A stretch of DNA of 64,000 nucleotides from DYRB01 sp963709645 (lineage in GTDB: Bacteria; Pseudomonadota; Gammaproteobacteria; Chromatiales; Chromatiaceae), in contig CAVPXP010000021.1 of assembly GCA_963709645.1 (NCBI GenBank), forward strand, positions 62,001 to 126,000, written 5' to 3'. The notes under the pieces were generated by a model, which had not been told where the DNA came from, did no database searches, and was given only the letters and a program-made list of their open reading frames with translations. This document shows positions 9,438-17,383 of this stretch, piece by piece (the stretch's first letter is position 1; the number at the start of each line of letters is the position of its first letter). Both the position numbers and the translations under genes were made by a program.

Positions 9438-10382
9438 ATGAGAGCATCCATCAAACAGGTATCGAAGGCAGCCTTATACGCCTGGCTGGTGTGCACGGGT
9501 CTGTGGGCGGCTCCAGCTGCGGCAGCGGGCAGTTACAAGCCATTCGTGGCGGCGGCACCCGCCGGTAATACGGTTGACGAGGCGGTCAAGAACGTCAAGG
9601 CCAAGCTGAAACAGGGGAATTTCGAGATCGTAGGGGAGGATAGCCCCTATGGCAATGGTGCCGTCCGTCTTATCGGCGTTACCAACTCCGATCTCAAGAG
9701 GGCGGCCGCTCGACATCCGACCGGGGGTTTCGGCGCGGTGATGCGAGTTGCGGTCACCAATAATAAGGGCGCTGTCGAGGTGAGCTACACCAACCCGTCC
9801 TATATCGGTATTGCCTACAACATCGGCGACCTGTCTAGCGTTGATCAGGCGCTGGCTGCGGCCTTGGGTGGTGGCGATGCGTTCGGGTCGAAGGGCCTGT
9901 CGCAGCGGAAGCTGGCAAAATACCATTATATGGCGACGATGCCAGAGTTTAAGGACGCGAAGAAGGTCGCCTCCTTCGCTTCTTACGCCGCTGCGGTCGC
10001 TGCCATCGAAAAGGCCATGAAGCAGTCGGACTCCGATATGCGGGCGATATGGAAGGTCAAGGTCTCTTCCAACCAAACCCTGTTTGGTGTACATCTTGAT
10101 GGGGGCCCGTGGCGGGGGCAGATACAGGGCATCATGGAAAAGATTGACATTAGCACCCCCAAGTCGAGCGCGGCCTTGCCGTGGGAGATCCTTGTCAGCG
10201 GCAAAGATGTCTATTATCTTCCGGGAAAATACCGAATTGCCCTGATGTTCCCGGATCTCACCATGCAGCAGTTTTTGAAGATCTCGACCGTTCCGGACAT
10301 GATGGACCGCAGCGCCGAGGAGCTGGTGGCACTGGCCGGTATCAAGGTCGAAAAGAAGCGCGGGGCTTTCGGCGACTTCTGA
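9438..10382 (+). CDS. Secreted DUF302-like protein
   Basis: 314 residues with a clear signal peptide (MRASIKQVSKAALYAWLVCTG..., cleavage probably after AAPAAAA near residue 26), so periplasmic or exported. The segment from VDEAVKNVKAKLKQGNFEIV through VRLIGVTNSDLKRAAARHP to AVEVSYTNPSYI follows the pattern of DUF302/TT1751-like domains, a fold of unknown function. The C-terminal half is not recognised. The ATG at 9438 is chosen because the signal peptide starts there, although an in-frame upstream extension exists. The next gene is 69 bases downstream on the same strand. Confidence 0.65.
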   Translation: MRASIKQVSKAALYAWLVCTGLWAAPAAAAGSYKPFVAAAPAGNTVDEAVKNVKAKLKQGNFEIVGEDSPYGNGAVRLIGVTNSDLKRAAARHPTGGFGAVMRVAVTNNKGAVEVSYTNPSYIGIAYNIGDLSSVDQALAAALGGGDAFGSKGLSQRKLAKYHYMATMPEFKDAKKVASFASYAAAVAAIEKAMKQSDSDMRAIWKVKVSSNQTLFGVHLDGGPWRGQIQGIMEKIDISTPKSSAALPWEILVSGKDVYYLPGKYRIALMFPDLTMQQFLKISTVPDMMDRSAEELVALAGIKVEKKRGAFGDF

Positions 10383-10451
10383 TGCGTCCGGCGAGTTGTC
10401 GGCGGGCGCGCCAGTCCCATTATTTGCCTAAGTAAGCGAGAGACGCCGGTC

Positions 10452-11381
10452 ATGCCGCCAAACACCGACGACGCGGACGATGGGGAGATTATCGACATCT
10501 TCGTGGAGGAGGCAGAGGAGGTTCTCCAAAGTATCGATCGGGATCTCGCCGTCTGGAGACAGCGCCCTTCGGACAGAAACGCCCTGACGGGGATCCGCCG
10601 AGGCTTTCATACCCTGAAGGGGAGCGGCCGGATGGTTAAGGCCATGGACCTGGGGGAGCTGGCGTGGAAGGTGGAGCACATGCTCAACCGGGCAGTCGAC
10701 GGGGCCGTACCGGTGACGGACTCGATGGTGCGACTGGTAGCCGCCAGCCGCGCTGCCATGCCGAAGCTCGTCGAGGCGTTCAAAGGCCGGCGCAAGGCGG
10801 GTATGGGCGATCAGTTGGAGTCCTTAATGGCGCAAGCCGACGCGATCGCTGGCGGGCAAACGCCCACGACTCCGGCACCGCGTCAGGCGCCCGTCCTCGC
10901 GGGTGATGTGAGTGGGGCCGAAACGAGACTCGACGAGCTTCAGCGCGTGCTGGATCGCTCCGCCCAACGATCCGACGAGGCCCTGCAGCGCTCTGAGATG
11001 GCCCTTCAGCAGGTGCGTCGTCTCGCTGCGGAGGTTGGCGCCATGCAAACGGAGGCGCAAGGGCGCGCCGGGCGCGCGGAACTGGCTCCCCTCGCAGAGC
11101 GGGTGAGCGCCATCAACAAGGAGATGCTGGAGTTTCGCCTCGAATTGAAAAAGGCCCAGCAGGAGTCTGCACCCCACCCGAGGGAGTTGCTGCAATCCAT
11201 CGATCAGCGCATTCGGGAGAAGCTGGCGCCGACGGAGCGTTTCCGGGGGGAGGTGGAGCGTGCGCTCGAAGCGAGCCGACGCGCTGCCGCCTCGGCCCGC
11301 AACCTGGCCATCTGGGCCATTCTCATCAGCCTAGCCATACTGGGGGGGACTGGGGTCGCGGTGTTTCTTGGGGCTCCCTGA
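10452..11381 (+). CDS. Tail-anchored histidine phosphotransfer (Hpt) protein
   Basis: 309 residues. Residues about 10-110 form an Hpt domain of the ChpA type: EIIDIFVEEAEEVLQSID, then GFHTLKGSGRMV with the phospho-accepting His at residue 53 (codon 10608-10610). A proline/threonine linker (about 135-150) leads into a long, probably coiled-coil region (about 155-280, many Q/E/R heptads). The chain ends in one hydrophobic helix (NLAIWAILISLAILGGTGVA) with almost nothing after it. There is no kinase, receiver or CheW domain. The likely role is a membrane-tethered phosphorelay or phosphate sink. The closest internal match is the Hpt domain of ChpA in the Pil-Chp cluster further downstream, hence a likely partner by inference. 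Confidence 0.8.
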   Translation: MPPNTDDADDGEIIDIFVEEAEEVLQSIDRDLAVWRQRPSDRNALTGIRRGFHTLKGSGRMVKAMDLGELAWKVEHMLNRAVDGAVPVTDSMVRLVAASRAAMPKLVEAFKGRRKAGMGDQLESLMAQADAIAGGQTPTTPAPRQAPVLAGDVSGAETRLDELQRVLDRSAQRSDEALQRSEMALQQVRRLAAEVGAMQTEAQGRAGRAELAPLAERVSAINKEMLEFRLELKKAQQESAPHPRELLQSIDQRIREKLAPTERFRGEVERALEASRRAAASARNLAIWAILISLAILGGTGVAVFLGAP

Positions 11382-11418
11382 CGGTGGCTTCAACTGGCCC
11401 CGGCCGCCACCGGGTTGG

Positions 11419-12450
11419 TCAGTTACCCCAGCCGATTCGGTTGTTTCGCTGGAATTGCCAGGTGCGGGTAATGTCGAGGATGTCCGTCTCTGCCGCGATG
11501 TCGGGTGGGAAAGGCGAGTAGGGGCCAGCCAGCTGGACGATGTGAACCGCGGCTTCGTCGAGTACCTGGAAGCCAGATGATCGCAGCACCTGGACCTGTT
11601 CGACGCCACCGTCGGCGCGCACGGCGACGCGCAGGATCAGATTGCCATAGAGGTGCCTGCGTCGGGCTTCTTCGGGGTAGTTGAGATTGCCGATCTGCTC
11701 TACCTTGCGGCGCCAGGCCTCCAGATAGGTGGCGTACTTGTACTCCTTGGTGCTGGAGCTGACAGAGGTGCGTCGCGGCCGATTGGCAAAGACACTGGTC
11801 CTCTCCTCGATGCGGGCCGCCAGTCTCGCCAGCTCCTGGTTGCGGCTGGTCAGGATTTGGGCCGCGCTGACCGCCTGAGACGCCGCCGGCGGCTCAGGCG
11901 GGCGGGCGTGCATCTGGAATGTCTCAGATTCGGTGGGCTCGACCGAAAGTGCCTGAGTGGCGTCAGGGGCTGGCGGCTCGAGGCCTGACTTTGCCGGCGC
12001 CGGCACCAAGTCGTGAATCGACTGGGGTGCGGATTCCGGCACCGCGACCGCTGCAGGCTCCGGTGGGGCATCCTCGGGCGGGGGTACATCGAGGTCGAGG
12101 TCGAGCGTTGGGATCCTTGCCTCCAACGGCTCGGGCAAGCCATCGACGTCTTCCTGGCGCGTTGTTGCTTCGCGCTGACCCTCGCCGCCGCCACGCTGCG
12201 TGACCTGGGCCGGCGCGGCGACCTTGTCCGGGACCGCGGCTTGTGGCGCAGGCTGATGCAGCACCACGACCTCGACGGTGCTCGTGCCCCGGCGGTCGGA
12301 TCGCGGAGGTTCGATGCGGATGCCAAGGATGACAAGCAGATGAGCGGCAATGGCGAGGCCGAGTGTCACGCCCAAAACGCGGGCGGATTCGCTCTCGGTA
12401 CAGACCCGAACGCCAGGCTTCCGGTCGGCAACGCCTGCCAGCTTACTCAT
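11419..12450 (-). CDS. tonB: TonB-like energy transducer
   Basis: 343 residues with the TonB layout: a short cytosolic N terminus, one membrane anchor (RVLGVTLGLAIAAHLLVILG, about residues 24-43), a long proline/alanine/glutamate-rich periplasmic spacer and a C-terminal TonB domain (NYPEEARRRHLYGNLILRV, then DGGVEQVQVLRSSGFQVLDEAA). It would carry proton-motive-force energy to outer-membrane receptors or a pilus-associated partner. It overlaps the end of apbE by 4 bases. A tonB paralogue (tonB3) stands beside gshB-pilG in Pseudomonas aeruginosa, and this gene holds the same place. Confidence 0.85.
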   Translation of the reverse strand: MSKLAGVADRKPGVRVCTESESARVLGVTLGLAIAAHLLVILGIRIEPPRSDRRGTSTVEVVVLHQPAPQAAVPDKVAAPAQVTQRGGGEGQREATTRQEDVDGLPEPLEARIPTLDLDLDVPPPEDAPPEPAAVAVPESAPQSIHDLVPAPAKSGLEPPAPDATQALSVEPTESETFQMHARPPEPPAASQAVSAAQILTSRNQELARLAARIEERTSVFANRPRRTSVSSSTKEYKYATYLEAWRRKVEQIGNLNYPEEARRRHLYGNLILRVAVRADGGVEQVQVLRSSGFQVLDEAAVHIVQLAGPYSPFPPDIAAETDILDITRTWQFQRNNRIGWGN

Positions 12451-13553
12451 CGCGTTCCAGGTTCGCCGGCGGCTGGCTCTGACAGCGGCGGGCTTTGTCG
12501 GATCTCCTGTCCTTTGTCAAAAAACTCGACTCGCTTGGCCATGGAGGGATCCATGAGGACGGTTCCCGCGCCGTCGACTATCAGTACGTAGCGCAGCCCT
12601 AGGCGCCGCGCGATATCAAACCACTCCTTGGGTCCGGCGATGAAGAGGGCGGTGGCTGCACCCTCAGCAGTGGCGGCATCGCCGTGGATGACCGTGACGC
12701 TGCGGGCCCCCGTAGCTGGAAAGCCGGTCCGAGGGTCGAGGGGTTGGTGGTAGGTCTTGCCCTCGAACGCGAAGTTCCGCTCATAGTCGGCAACGGTGGC
12801 GACACTCTCGTCGCCGCGCAGCTGTAGCACGGCCAGCACCGCGGAGCCGCTGGGGCGGCGTACGGTGATCCGCCATGGCTGCCCAGAGCGTTCGCCAATG
12901 ACTCGCACGGTGCCGCCGGCGCTGACCATGGCATGGCGCACGCCAAGCTCGCGCAGGTGCCCAACGGCCAGGTCGACGCCATAGCCTTTGGTGATGGCGC
13001 CGAAGTCGAGGTCCACCTCGGCGTTGGTGCCACGCAGCTTCAGCCCATCGATCTGCACGTCGTCCATGCCGGGGTCTGCCGCGACGAGCCGACGGATCTC
13101 GCGCGCATCTGGGGGTCGACGGCCCCTGACGTCGTCGCTGTGGAAACCCCACAGATGGTTGAGGTGTCCGATGGCCGGGTTGAACAAGCCGCCGCTCTGC
13201 TCGTAGAGGGTCTGGCTCAGGCGTACCAGCGGCATGATCGAGGGCGGGGCGACGAATGCCTGCCCTGTCGGCAGGAGTTGGTTGACCCGCCCCATGGGGC
13301 CGGGGTCCCAGGCATGCCATGCGCGGTCCATGAACGTGAAGTCCTCCTGCAAGAGTCTCGCAGCACGCTCTGCATCGCCGCGGTTGACCCCGACGATGCT
13401 GACATCGATTTGGGTATCGAAGGCGGTGAAGCGAGCGGTGACCACTGGCGTCTCGTCCCGGCAACCAGCGACTGGCAGTAGGATTAGGCTCAGAGCAAGG
13501 CTCAGGACCGGAGTCCATGCCGGCGCAAACGACGGCCTGGCGCTAGTGCTCAC
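12447..13553 (-). CDS. apbE: ApbE FAD:protein FMN transferase, lipoprotein
   Basis: Attaches FMN covalently to Thr/Ser residues of periplasmic flavoproteins such as RnfG or NqrC. 368 residues with a lipoprotein signal ending in the lipobox LLPVAGC (Cys about residue 31). Family motifs: ARFTAFDTQIDVSI, GGLFNPAIGHLNHLWGF, the DFGAITKGYGVDLA segment, VSAGGTVRVIG, HQPLDPRTGFPA and the AEGAATALFIAGP region. It overlaps gshB by 11 bases at its 5' end and tonB by 4 bases at its 3' end, so the three form one coupled operon. No flavoprotein target gene is nearby. Confidence 0.93.
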   Translation of the reverse strand: MSTSARPSFAPAWTPVLSLALSLILLPVAGCRDETPVVTARFTAFDTQIDVSIVGVNRGDAERAARLLQEDFTFMDRAWHAWDPGPMGRVNQLLPTGQAFVAPPSIMPLVRLSQTLYEQSGGLFNPAIGHLNHLWGFHSDDVRGRRPPDAREIRRLVAADPGMDDVQIDGLKLRGTNAEVDLDFGAITKGYGVDLAVGHLRELGVRHAMVSAGGTVRVIGERSGQPWRITVRRPSGSAVLAVLQLRGDESVATVADYERNFAFEGKTYHQPLDPRTGFPATGARSVTVIHGDAATAEGAATALFIAGPKEWFDIARRLGLRYVLIVDGAGTVLMDPSMAKRVEFFDKGQEIRQSPPLSEPAAGEPGTR

Positions 13554-14496
13554 CTAGTTTCTCCTCAATGGTTGCTATCAGGTCGTTGGCGATGTCGAGT
13601 CCGTAGAGGGCGTCGAGCTCGCGGATGCAGGTCGGGCTGGTGATATTGACCTCGGTCAGGTAGTCCCCAATGACGTCGATCCCTGCGAACAGGACCCCCC
13701 GGCGGCGCAGTTCAGGGCCGACCAGGGCCGCGATGGCGCGGTCGCGTTCGCTCAAGGGGCAGCCTTGGGCGGAGGCGCCTGCGGCGATGTTCCCCCGGTT
13801 CTCCCCCGGTGCCGGGATACGTGCCAGGGCATAGGGCACTGGCTGGCCGTCGATCAGGAGGATGCGCTTGTCCCCGTCGGTGATCTCGGGGATGTAGCGT
13901 TGGGCCATGCAATAGCGCCGCCCGTGGTCGGTCAGGGTCTCGACGATGACGTTCAGGTTGTCGTCCCCCGAGCGGACGCGGAAGACGGACATACCGCCCA
14001 TGCCACCCAAGGGTTTGAGAACCATGTCTCGGTGTCGGGCGAGGAATTCGGCGATGTCGGCGCTGTTGCGCGTCACCAGCAGCGGCGGGCAGCACTGGGG
14101 AAAGCGTGCAGTGAAGACCTTTTCGTTCGCATCGCGCAGGGTCCGCGGGTCGTTCACCACGAGGGTGCCCGCGTCCTGCGCTTGTTCCAATAGATAGGTC
14201 GCGTAGATGTACTCCATGTCGAAGGGGGGGTCCTTCCGCATCAGGATGGCCGGGAGGCTGGCCAGCGGCCTGGTCTGCGTCGCCCCGAAACGGTACCACC
14301 GGCCGGTGTTGTCCTCGACCTCAATCTCGCGCATTCGTCCTAGGCAGTGCTGCGGCGTTAGGGCCAGGTCCCCGAGTTCCATGTACCAAAGCCGCCAACC
14401 GCGGCGCTGAGCCGCCAGCATCATGGCGAAGGTGCTGTCCTTCTTGACGTTGATGGACCCGATCGGGTCCATGACAATACCGACTTCCAGGTTCAT
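13543..14496 (-). CDS. gshB: Glutathione synthetase
   Basis: ATP-grasp enzyme joining gamma-glutamylcysteine and glycine. 317 residues, the normal size. Key segments: VGIVMDPIGSINVKKDSTFAM at the N terminus, MRKDPPFDMEYIYATYLLE, the ATP-grasp loop VLKPLGGMGGMSVFRV and the C-terminal EVNITSPTCIRELDALYG. It is first of the gshB-apbE-tonB minus-strand operon and lies back to back with the pil-chp genes, a conserved neighbourhood. Confidence 0.96.
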   Translation of the reverse strand: MNLEVGIVMDPIGSINVKKDSTFAMMLAAQRRGWRLWYMELGDLALTPQHCLGRMREIEVEDNTGRWYRFGATQTRPLASLPAILMRKDPPFDMEYIYATYLLEQAQDAGTLVVNDPRTLRDANEKVFTARFPQCCPPLLVTRNSADIAEFLARHRDMVLKPLGGMGGMSVFRVRSGDDNLNVIVETLTDHGRRYCMAQRYIPEITDGDKRILLIDGQPVPYALARIPAPGENRGNIAAGASAQGCPLSERDRAIAALVGPELRRRGVLFAGIDVIGDYLTEVNITSPTCIRELDALYGLDIANDLIATIEEKLGEH

Positions 14497-14750
14497 CGTT
14501 GCATCTTACTCCAGTCGTGAAACGGTCGTCAGAGCGCGCTCAGGTCACCCGTTGCCCTCAAGCCATCCGCACCCCAGGTTGGCCCAGGTGATGCCCTTGC
14601 ATACCCAGCTTGCAGTTGCTAGATTGTCGGCGCGCCACCAGGGTTGATCGCGGGCCGAGCTATTGGGGGGGAAGCGGGTTGGGGGGCCAACTCGCCGCAG
14701 AGTCTCCGCCACACGCGCCGCGACTTCGATCGTGATGAACAGAACAGCGC

Positions 14751-14756
14751 GATAAT
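14751..14756 (+). promoter_or_regulatory. Candidate -10 of the small secreted protein gene
   Basis: A GATAAT hexamer 25 bases before the ATG at 14781. The spacing would give a short leader containing the purine-rich GGGGG/GAAGG ribosome-binding region. No good -35 hexamer is visible. Confidence 0.35.
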
Positions 14757-14780
14757 TACAAGGGGGTCGAAGGCATCCCG

Positions 14781-15101
14781 ATGAACAAGTACCATTCCCG
14801 GCGCCGCAAGGCCGCCGCTGCTTGGGTTGCTGGACTCATCCTCGCTGTTCTTTTCGAAGTGCCCTTATCCGCTGATCCTGCTACAGCGGGGACGGCCGAT
14901 GCACCCAATCCAGGGCTTGACTCCCCTTCGGCGCTATCCGACTTTGAGCACCTGCTCGAGCAGCGCGATTTCGGCACTTTCAAGATTTACATGCGGTTGC
15001 CTGCCGAACGTCGAGATGACGTATTCCGCGCCTACAGCCAGGGCACCTCTATGGAGCAGATTAAGGCCGTCGTCCTGAATGCTTTCATTGGCAGCCACTG
15101 A
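14781..15101 (+). CDS. Small secreted protein upstream of pilG, unknown
   Basis: 106 residues. The start carries a basic stretch and a hydrophobic core (KAAAAWVAGLILAVLFEVPLSA), i.e. a signal peptide with cleavage near residue 31-36. The mature ~70 residues include FEHLLEQRDFGTFKIYMRLP and end in QIKAVVLNAFIGSH; no known domain is recognised. A good purine-rich ribosome-binding region (AAGGGGG ... GAAGG) precedes the ATG. It lies between gshB and pilG, transcribed toward pilG but about 700 bases away. It looks like a real gene from its signal peptide and codon pattern. Confidence 0.65.
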   Translation: MNKYHSRRRKAAAAWVAGLILAVLFEVPLSADPATAGTADAPNPGLDSPSALSDFEHLLEQRDFGTFKIYMRLPAERRDDVFRAYSQGTSMEQIKAVVLNAFIGSH

Positions 15102-15803
15102 ATGGGCAGGGTAAAGCCGGGTTTGGGTCCTGCCACACTCGGGGCCCCGCGTCATCCGCGGAGTGGTGACCTCGTTTCGCGACCGCCAATGCGTCATCGG
15201 CGGCGCCGCGCCTGTCCGCCGGTGTTGCCACCTCAGACAACGCAATGACCTTGGGGGCGCATTTCGCGCTAACATGCAGCGCTCAATCTCTGCGGTACGG
15301 TCAGGATCAGGAATCGAGTTTGCTGTCGTGGCCGTCTGCGTGCAATGGGCTGCGTCTCCTGCGTGGGAGGGACGTCGGCAGTGCGGGCTTGACAAAGGTG
15401 AACTCCGTCGAGTTTGGGGTGGGGGAAGTGTGAGATACTTCTGGTTGCCTGCAAACGGCGCTGTGCCGGTGATGGGGTGACGGAATGCCGGCCAGCAACT
15501 CGCGGTCTTAGCTTCGGGTAGCTGGGGTGAGACCACGTCGGGTGTTGGCTCGAATGCGCTTGTGGTGCGGCGACGGGGGTAATATTTTGGGTAATTTGCT
15601 GGGTAAGGGCGAGCGCGCGGCCCTGTCGACGCCCGCCGCAGAAGGTTGCTCGGCTCGCACCGTCCCATTAACAATTGGCTATTCTGCGTGGGTATGGCTT
15701 TGTTACCGCGTAACGACATGAACAGAGCAGCCCCCGGGGCTGACGACCGCAGATCAACGCCTATGACCGTGCGGCTGCGTGTAAGCCGCTGGGGCGCCGG
15801 GGG
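15102..15803. other. Intergenic region upstream of pilG
   Basis: About 700 bases without a credible gene; a 261-codon minus-strand frame has no protein-like features. Three direct GGGTAA repeats occur at 15578, 15589 and 15601 (spacing 11 and 12 bases), and an inverted repeat GTTAC-CGC-GTAAC at 15702-15714. Both could be binding sites for a regulator of the pil-chp operon. The region is A+T-richer than the flanking genes. Confidence 0.4.
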
Positions 15804-15809
15804 GTGTCG

Positions 15810-16214
15810 ATGAATGGCGAAGCCGACCCTAGCGAGCTTTCGGGCTTACGGGTGCTGGTCATCGACGACAGCAAGACGATCCGGCGTACGGCCGAGAATC
15901 TATTGATCAAGGCCGGCTGTGAGGTCATGACTGCCGCCGACGGCTTTGAAGCGCTGGCCAAGCTCATTGATTGGCGTCCGAATGTCGTTTTCATCGATGT
16001 GATGATGCCCCGGCTGGACGGTTATCAGACCTGTGCCCTTATTAAGAACAACCATTCCCTGCGCGATACGCCAGTCATCATGTTGTCGAGCAAAGACGGA
16101 CTGTTCGATCGTGCCCGTGGGCGCCTCGTCGGGGCCGAGCAGTATCTTGCCAAGCCCTTTACTCGCGACGAGCTGCTGGGAGCGATTCGGCGCTTTGCCC
16201 GGCGGGGGAACTGA
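15810..16214 (+). CDS. pilG: PilG-type response regulator
   Basis: Stand-alone CheY-like receiver of the pilus chemosensory (Pil-Chp) system; in Pseudomonas PilG promotes type IV pilus extension and cAMP signalling. The 134-residue chain shows VLVIDDSKTIRRTAENLL, the phospho-acceptor Asp in VVFIDVMMPRLDGYQ, and the switch/Lys region VIMLSSKDGLFDRARG...YLAKPFTRDEL. The ATG at 15810 has a G-rich ribosome-binding site just upstream; a GTG two codons earlier (15804) is possible. First gene of pilG-H-I-J-chpA-chpC. Confidence 0.93.
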   Translation: MNGEADPSELSGLRVLVIDDSKTIRRTAENLLIKAGCEVMTAADGFEALAKLIDWRPNVVFIDVMMPRLDGYQTCALIKNNHSLRDTPVIMLSSKDGLFDRARGRLVGAEQYLAKPFTRDELLGAIRRFARRGN

Positions 16215-16265
16215 GCCCGCGGCAGACTGGAACAGATTGGTGTCGCCACGCGTAAGGTTAGAAAT

Positions 16266-16691
16266 ATGATCGACCTATTTAAGAAGCCACAAGGCAACTC
16301 CGAGGAACCAGCCGTCCCGGCCGGCGTTGCGACGATTTTGATCGTGGACGATTCTCCGACCGAAACGACAGTCTTCCGCAACGCCCTCATCAAGGCGGGA
16401 TTTCGTGTGGAGACGGCGGTCAACGGGGAGGAGGGCGTGGAGGTCGCCCAGAGACTGCGTCCGGATCTCATTTTGATGGACGTGATCATGCCCGGCCTGA
16501 ACGGTTTTCAGGCAACACGCATGCTCAAGCGCGACCCAGCCACCGCGCAGATCCCTGTGATCGTCGTGACGACCAAGGGTCAACAGACGGATCGCACCTG
16601 GGGTCTGCGTCAAGGGGCGGTTGACTACTTGGTGAAGCCTGTTGACCCGAAGGAGCTGATCGCGCGAGTTCGGGTGGCGCTCGGTGAGTGA
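16266..16691 (+). CDS. pilH: PilH-type response regulator
   Basis: Second stand-alone receiver of the Pil-Chp system, thought to oppose PilG or act as a phosphate sink. 141 residues: a short N-terminal extension (MIDLFKKPQGNSEE), then ILIVDDSPTETTVFRNALIK, the phosphorylated Asp in LILMDVIMPGLNGFQ, VVTTKGQQTDRTWGLRQGA and YLVKPVDPKEL. The TKGQQTD...RQGA wording is typical of PilH. Its stop overlaps the GTG start of pilI. Confidence 0.93.
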   Translation: MIDLFKKPQGNSEEPAVPAGVATILIVDDSPTETTVFRNALIKAGFRVETAVNGEEGVEVAQRLRPDLILMDVIMPGLNGFQATRMLKRDPATAQIPVIVVTTKGQQTDRTWGLRQGAVDYLVKPVDPKELIARVRVALGE

Positions 16692-17253
16692 TCCGCTCGC
16701 ATCGGCCGGGACTGCGGGCGTCGATGACCTGTTCTCTGTCATGAGGGAGTTGGACCGGCGGTGTCAGACACATGCCGTTGGTCTCCCGCAACGAGAGAAG
16801 CCTCCGGAGCTTTGGGCTGGCATCCTGTTTCGCGTTGGTCAGATCCCACTCTTGGCGGATTTGGAGGAGATTGCCGAGGTGCTCGAATTTCCCAGGGACA
16901 TCACTCCCGTACCGGCAACCCGCCCTTGGGTGCGGGGGGTTGCCAACAATCGAGGCACCCTCCTGCCAGTCTTCGACCTGCGCGGTCTCCTGTTCGATGC
17001 TCCAACGGTCCGCAACCCGAGGAACCGCGTGCTCGTAGTACGTGGCGCAGAGGTCCCCTTCGGGCTTCTCGTCAGCGATGTGACGGGCATTCGCCGCCTT
17101 GATGTTGCCGCTGGACGGCAGGATTTGCCGCCTGTGCACGAGGCGATCCGACCATTGGTGACGGGTAGTTTTTCGCTCGGACCGGAGCAGTGCCCGGTAT
17201 TCAGTTTGCGCCGGATGGCCCAGGATGCCAGGCTTAGTCTGGCTGCCGCCTGA
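16684..17253 (+). CDS. pilI: PilI CheW-like coupling protein
   Basis: Scaffold linking the PilJ receptor to the ChpA kinase. 189 residues with a CheW domain: RVGQIPLLADLEEIAEVLEFP, PWVRGVANNRGTLLPVFDLRGLL, VPFGLLVSDVTGIRRLD. The GTG start at 16684 overlaps the last codons of pilH, so translation is coupled. Confidence 0.9.
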   Translation: MSDPLASAGTAGVDDLFSVMRELDRRCQTHAVGLPQREKPPELWAGILFRVGQIPLLADLEEIAEVLEFPRDITPVPATRPWVRGVANNRGTLLPVFDLRGLLFDAPTVRNPRNRVLVVRGAEVPFGLLVSDVTGIRRLDVAAGRQDLPPVHEAIRPLVTGSFSLGPEQCPVFSLRRMAQDARLSLAAA

Positions 17254-17383
17254 GCCGGCGTACGGCGGCTTGCGAGCGCCGGTCATGAGTTGTGTGGGTT
17301 AGGGGCGGCCGCACGGCGCACGGCGTTCGTGACGGCAGCCTCGGCGGCGCGAGAATTCGGATTCTGAGATAGGGGGAACGAAG

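Noticed and set aside
14934..15719. 261-codon minus-strand frame across the region upstream of pilG
   Set aside because: Residue content is R/P/S/T-rich without domain, signal or good start, and it runs antisense through the end of the small secreted protein gene.
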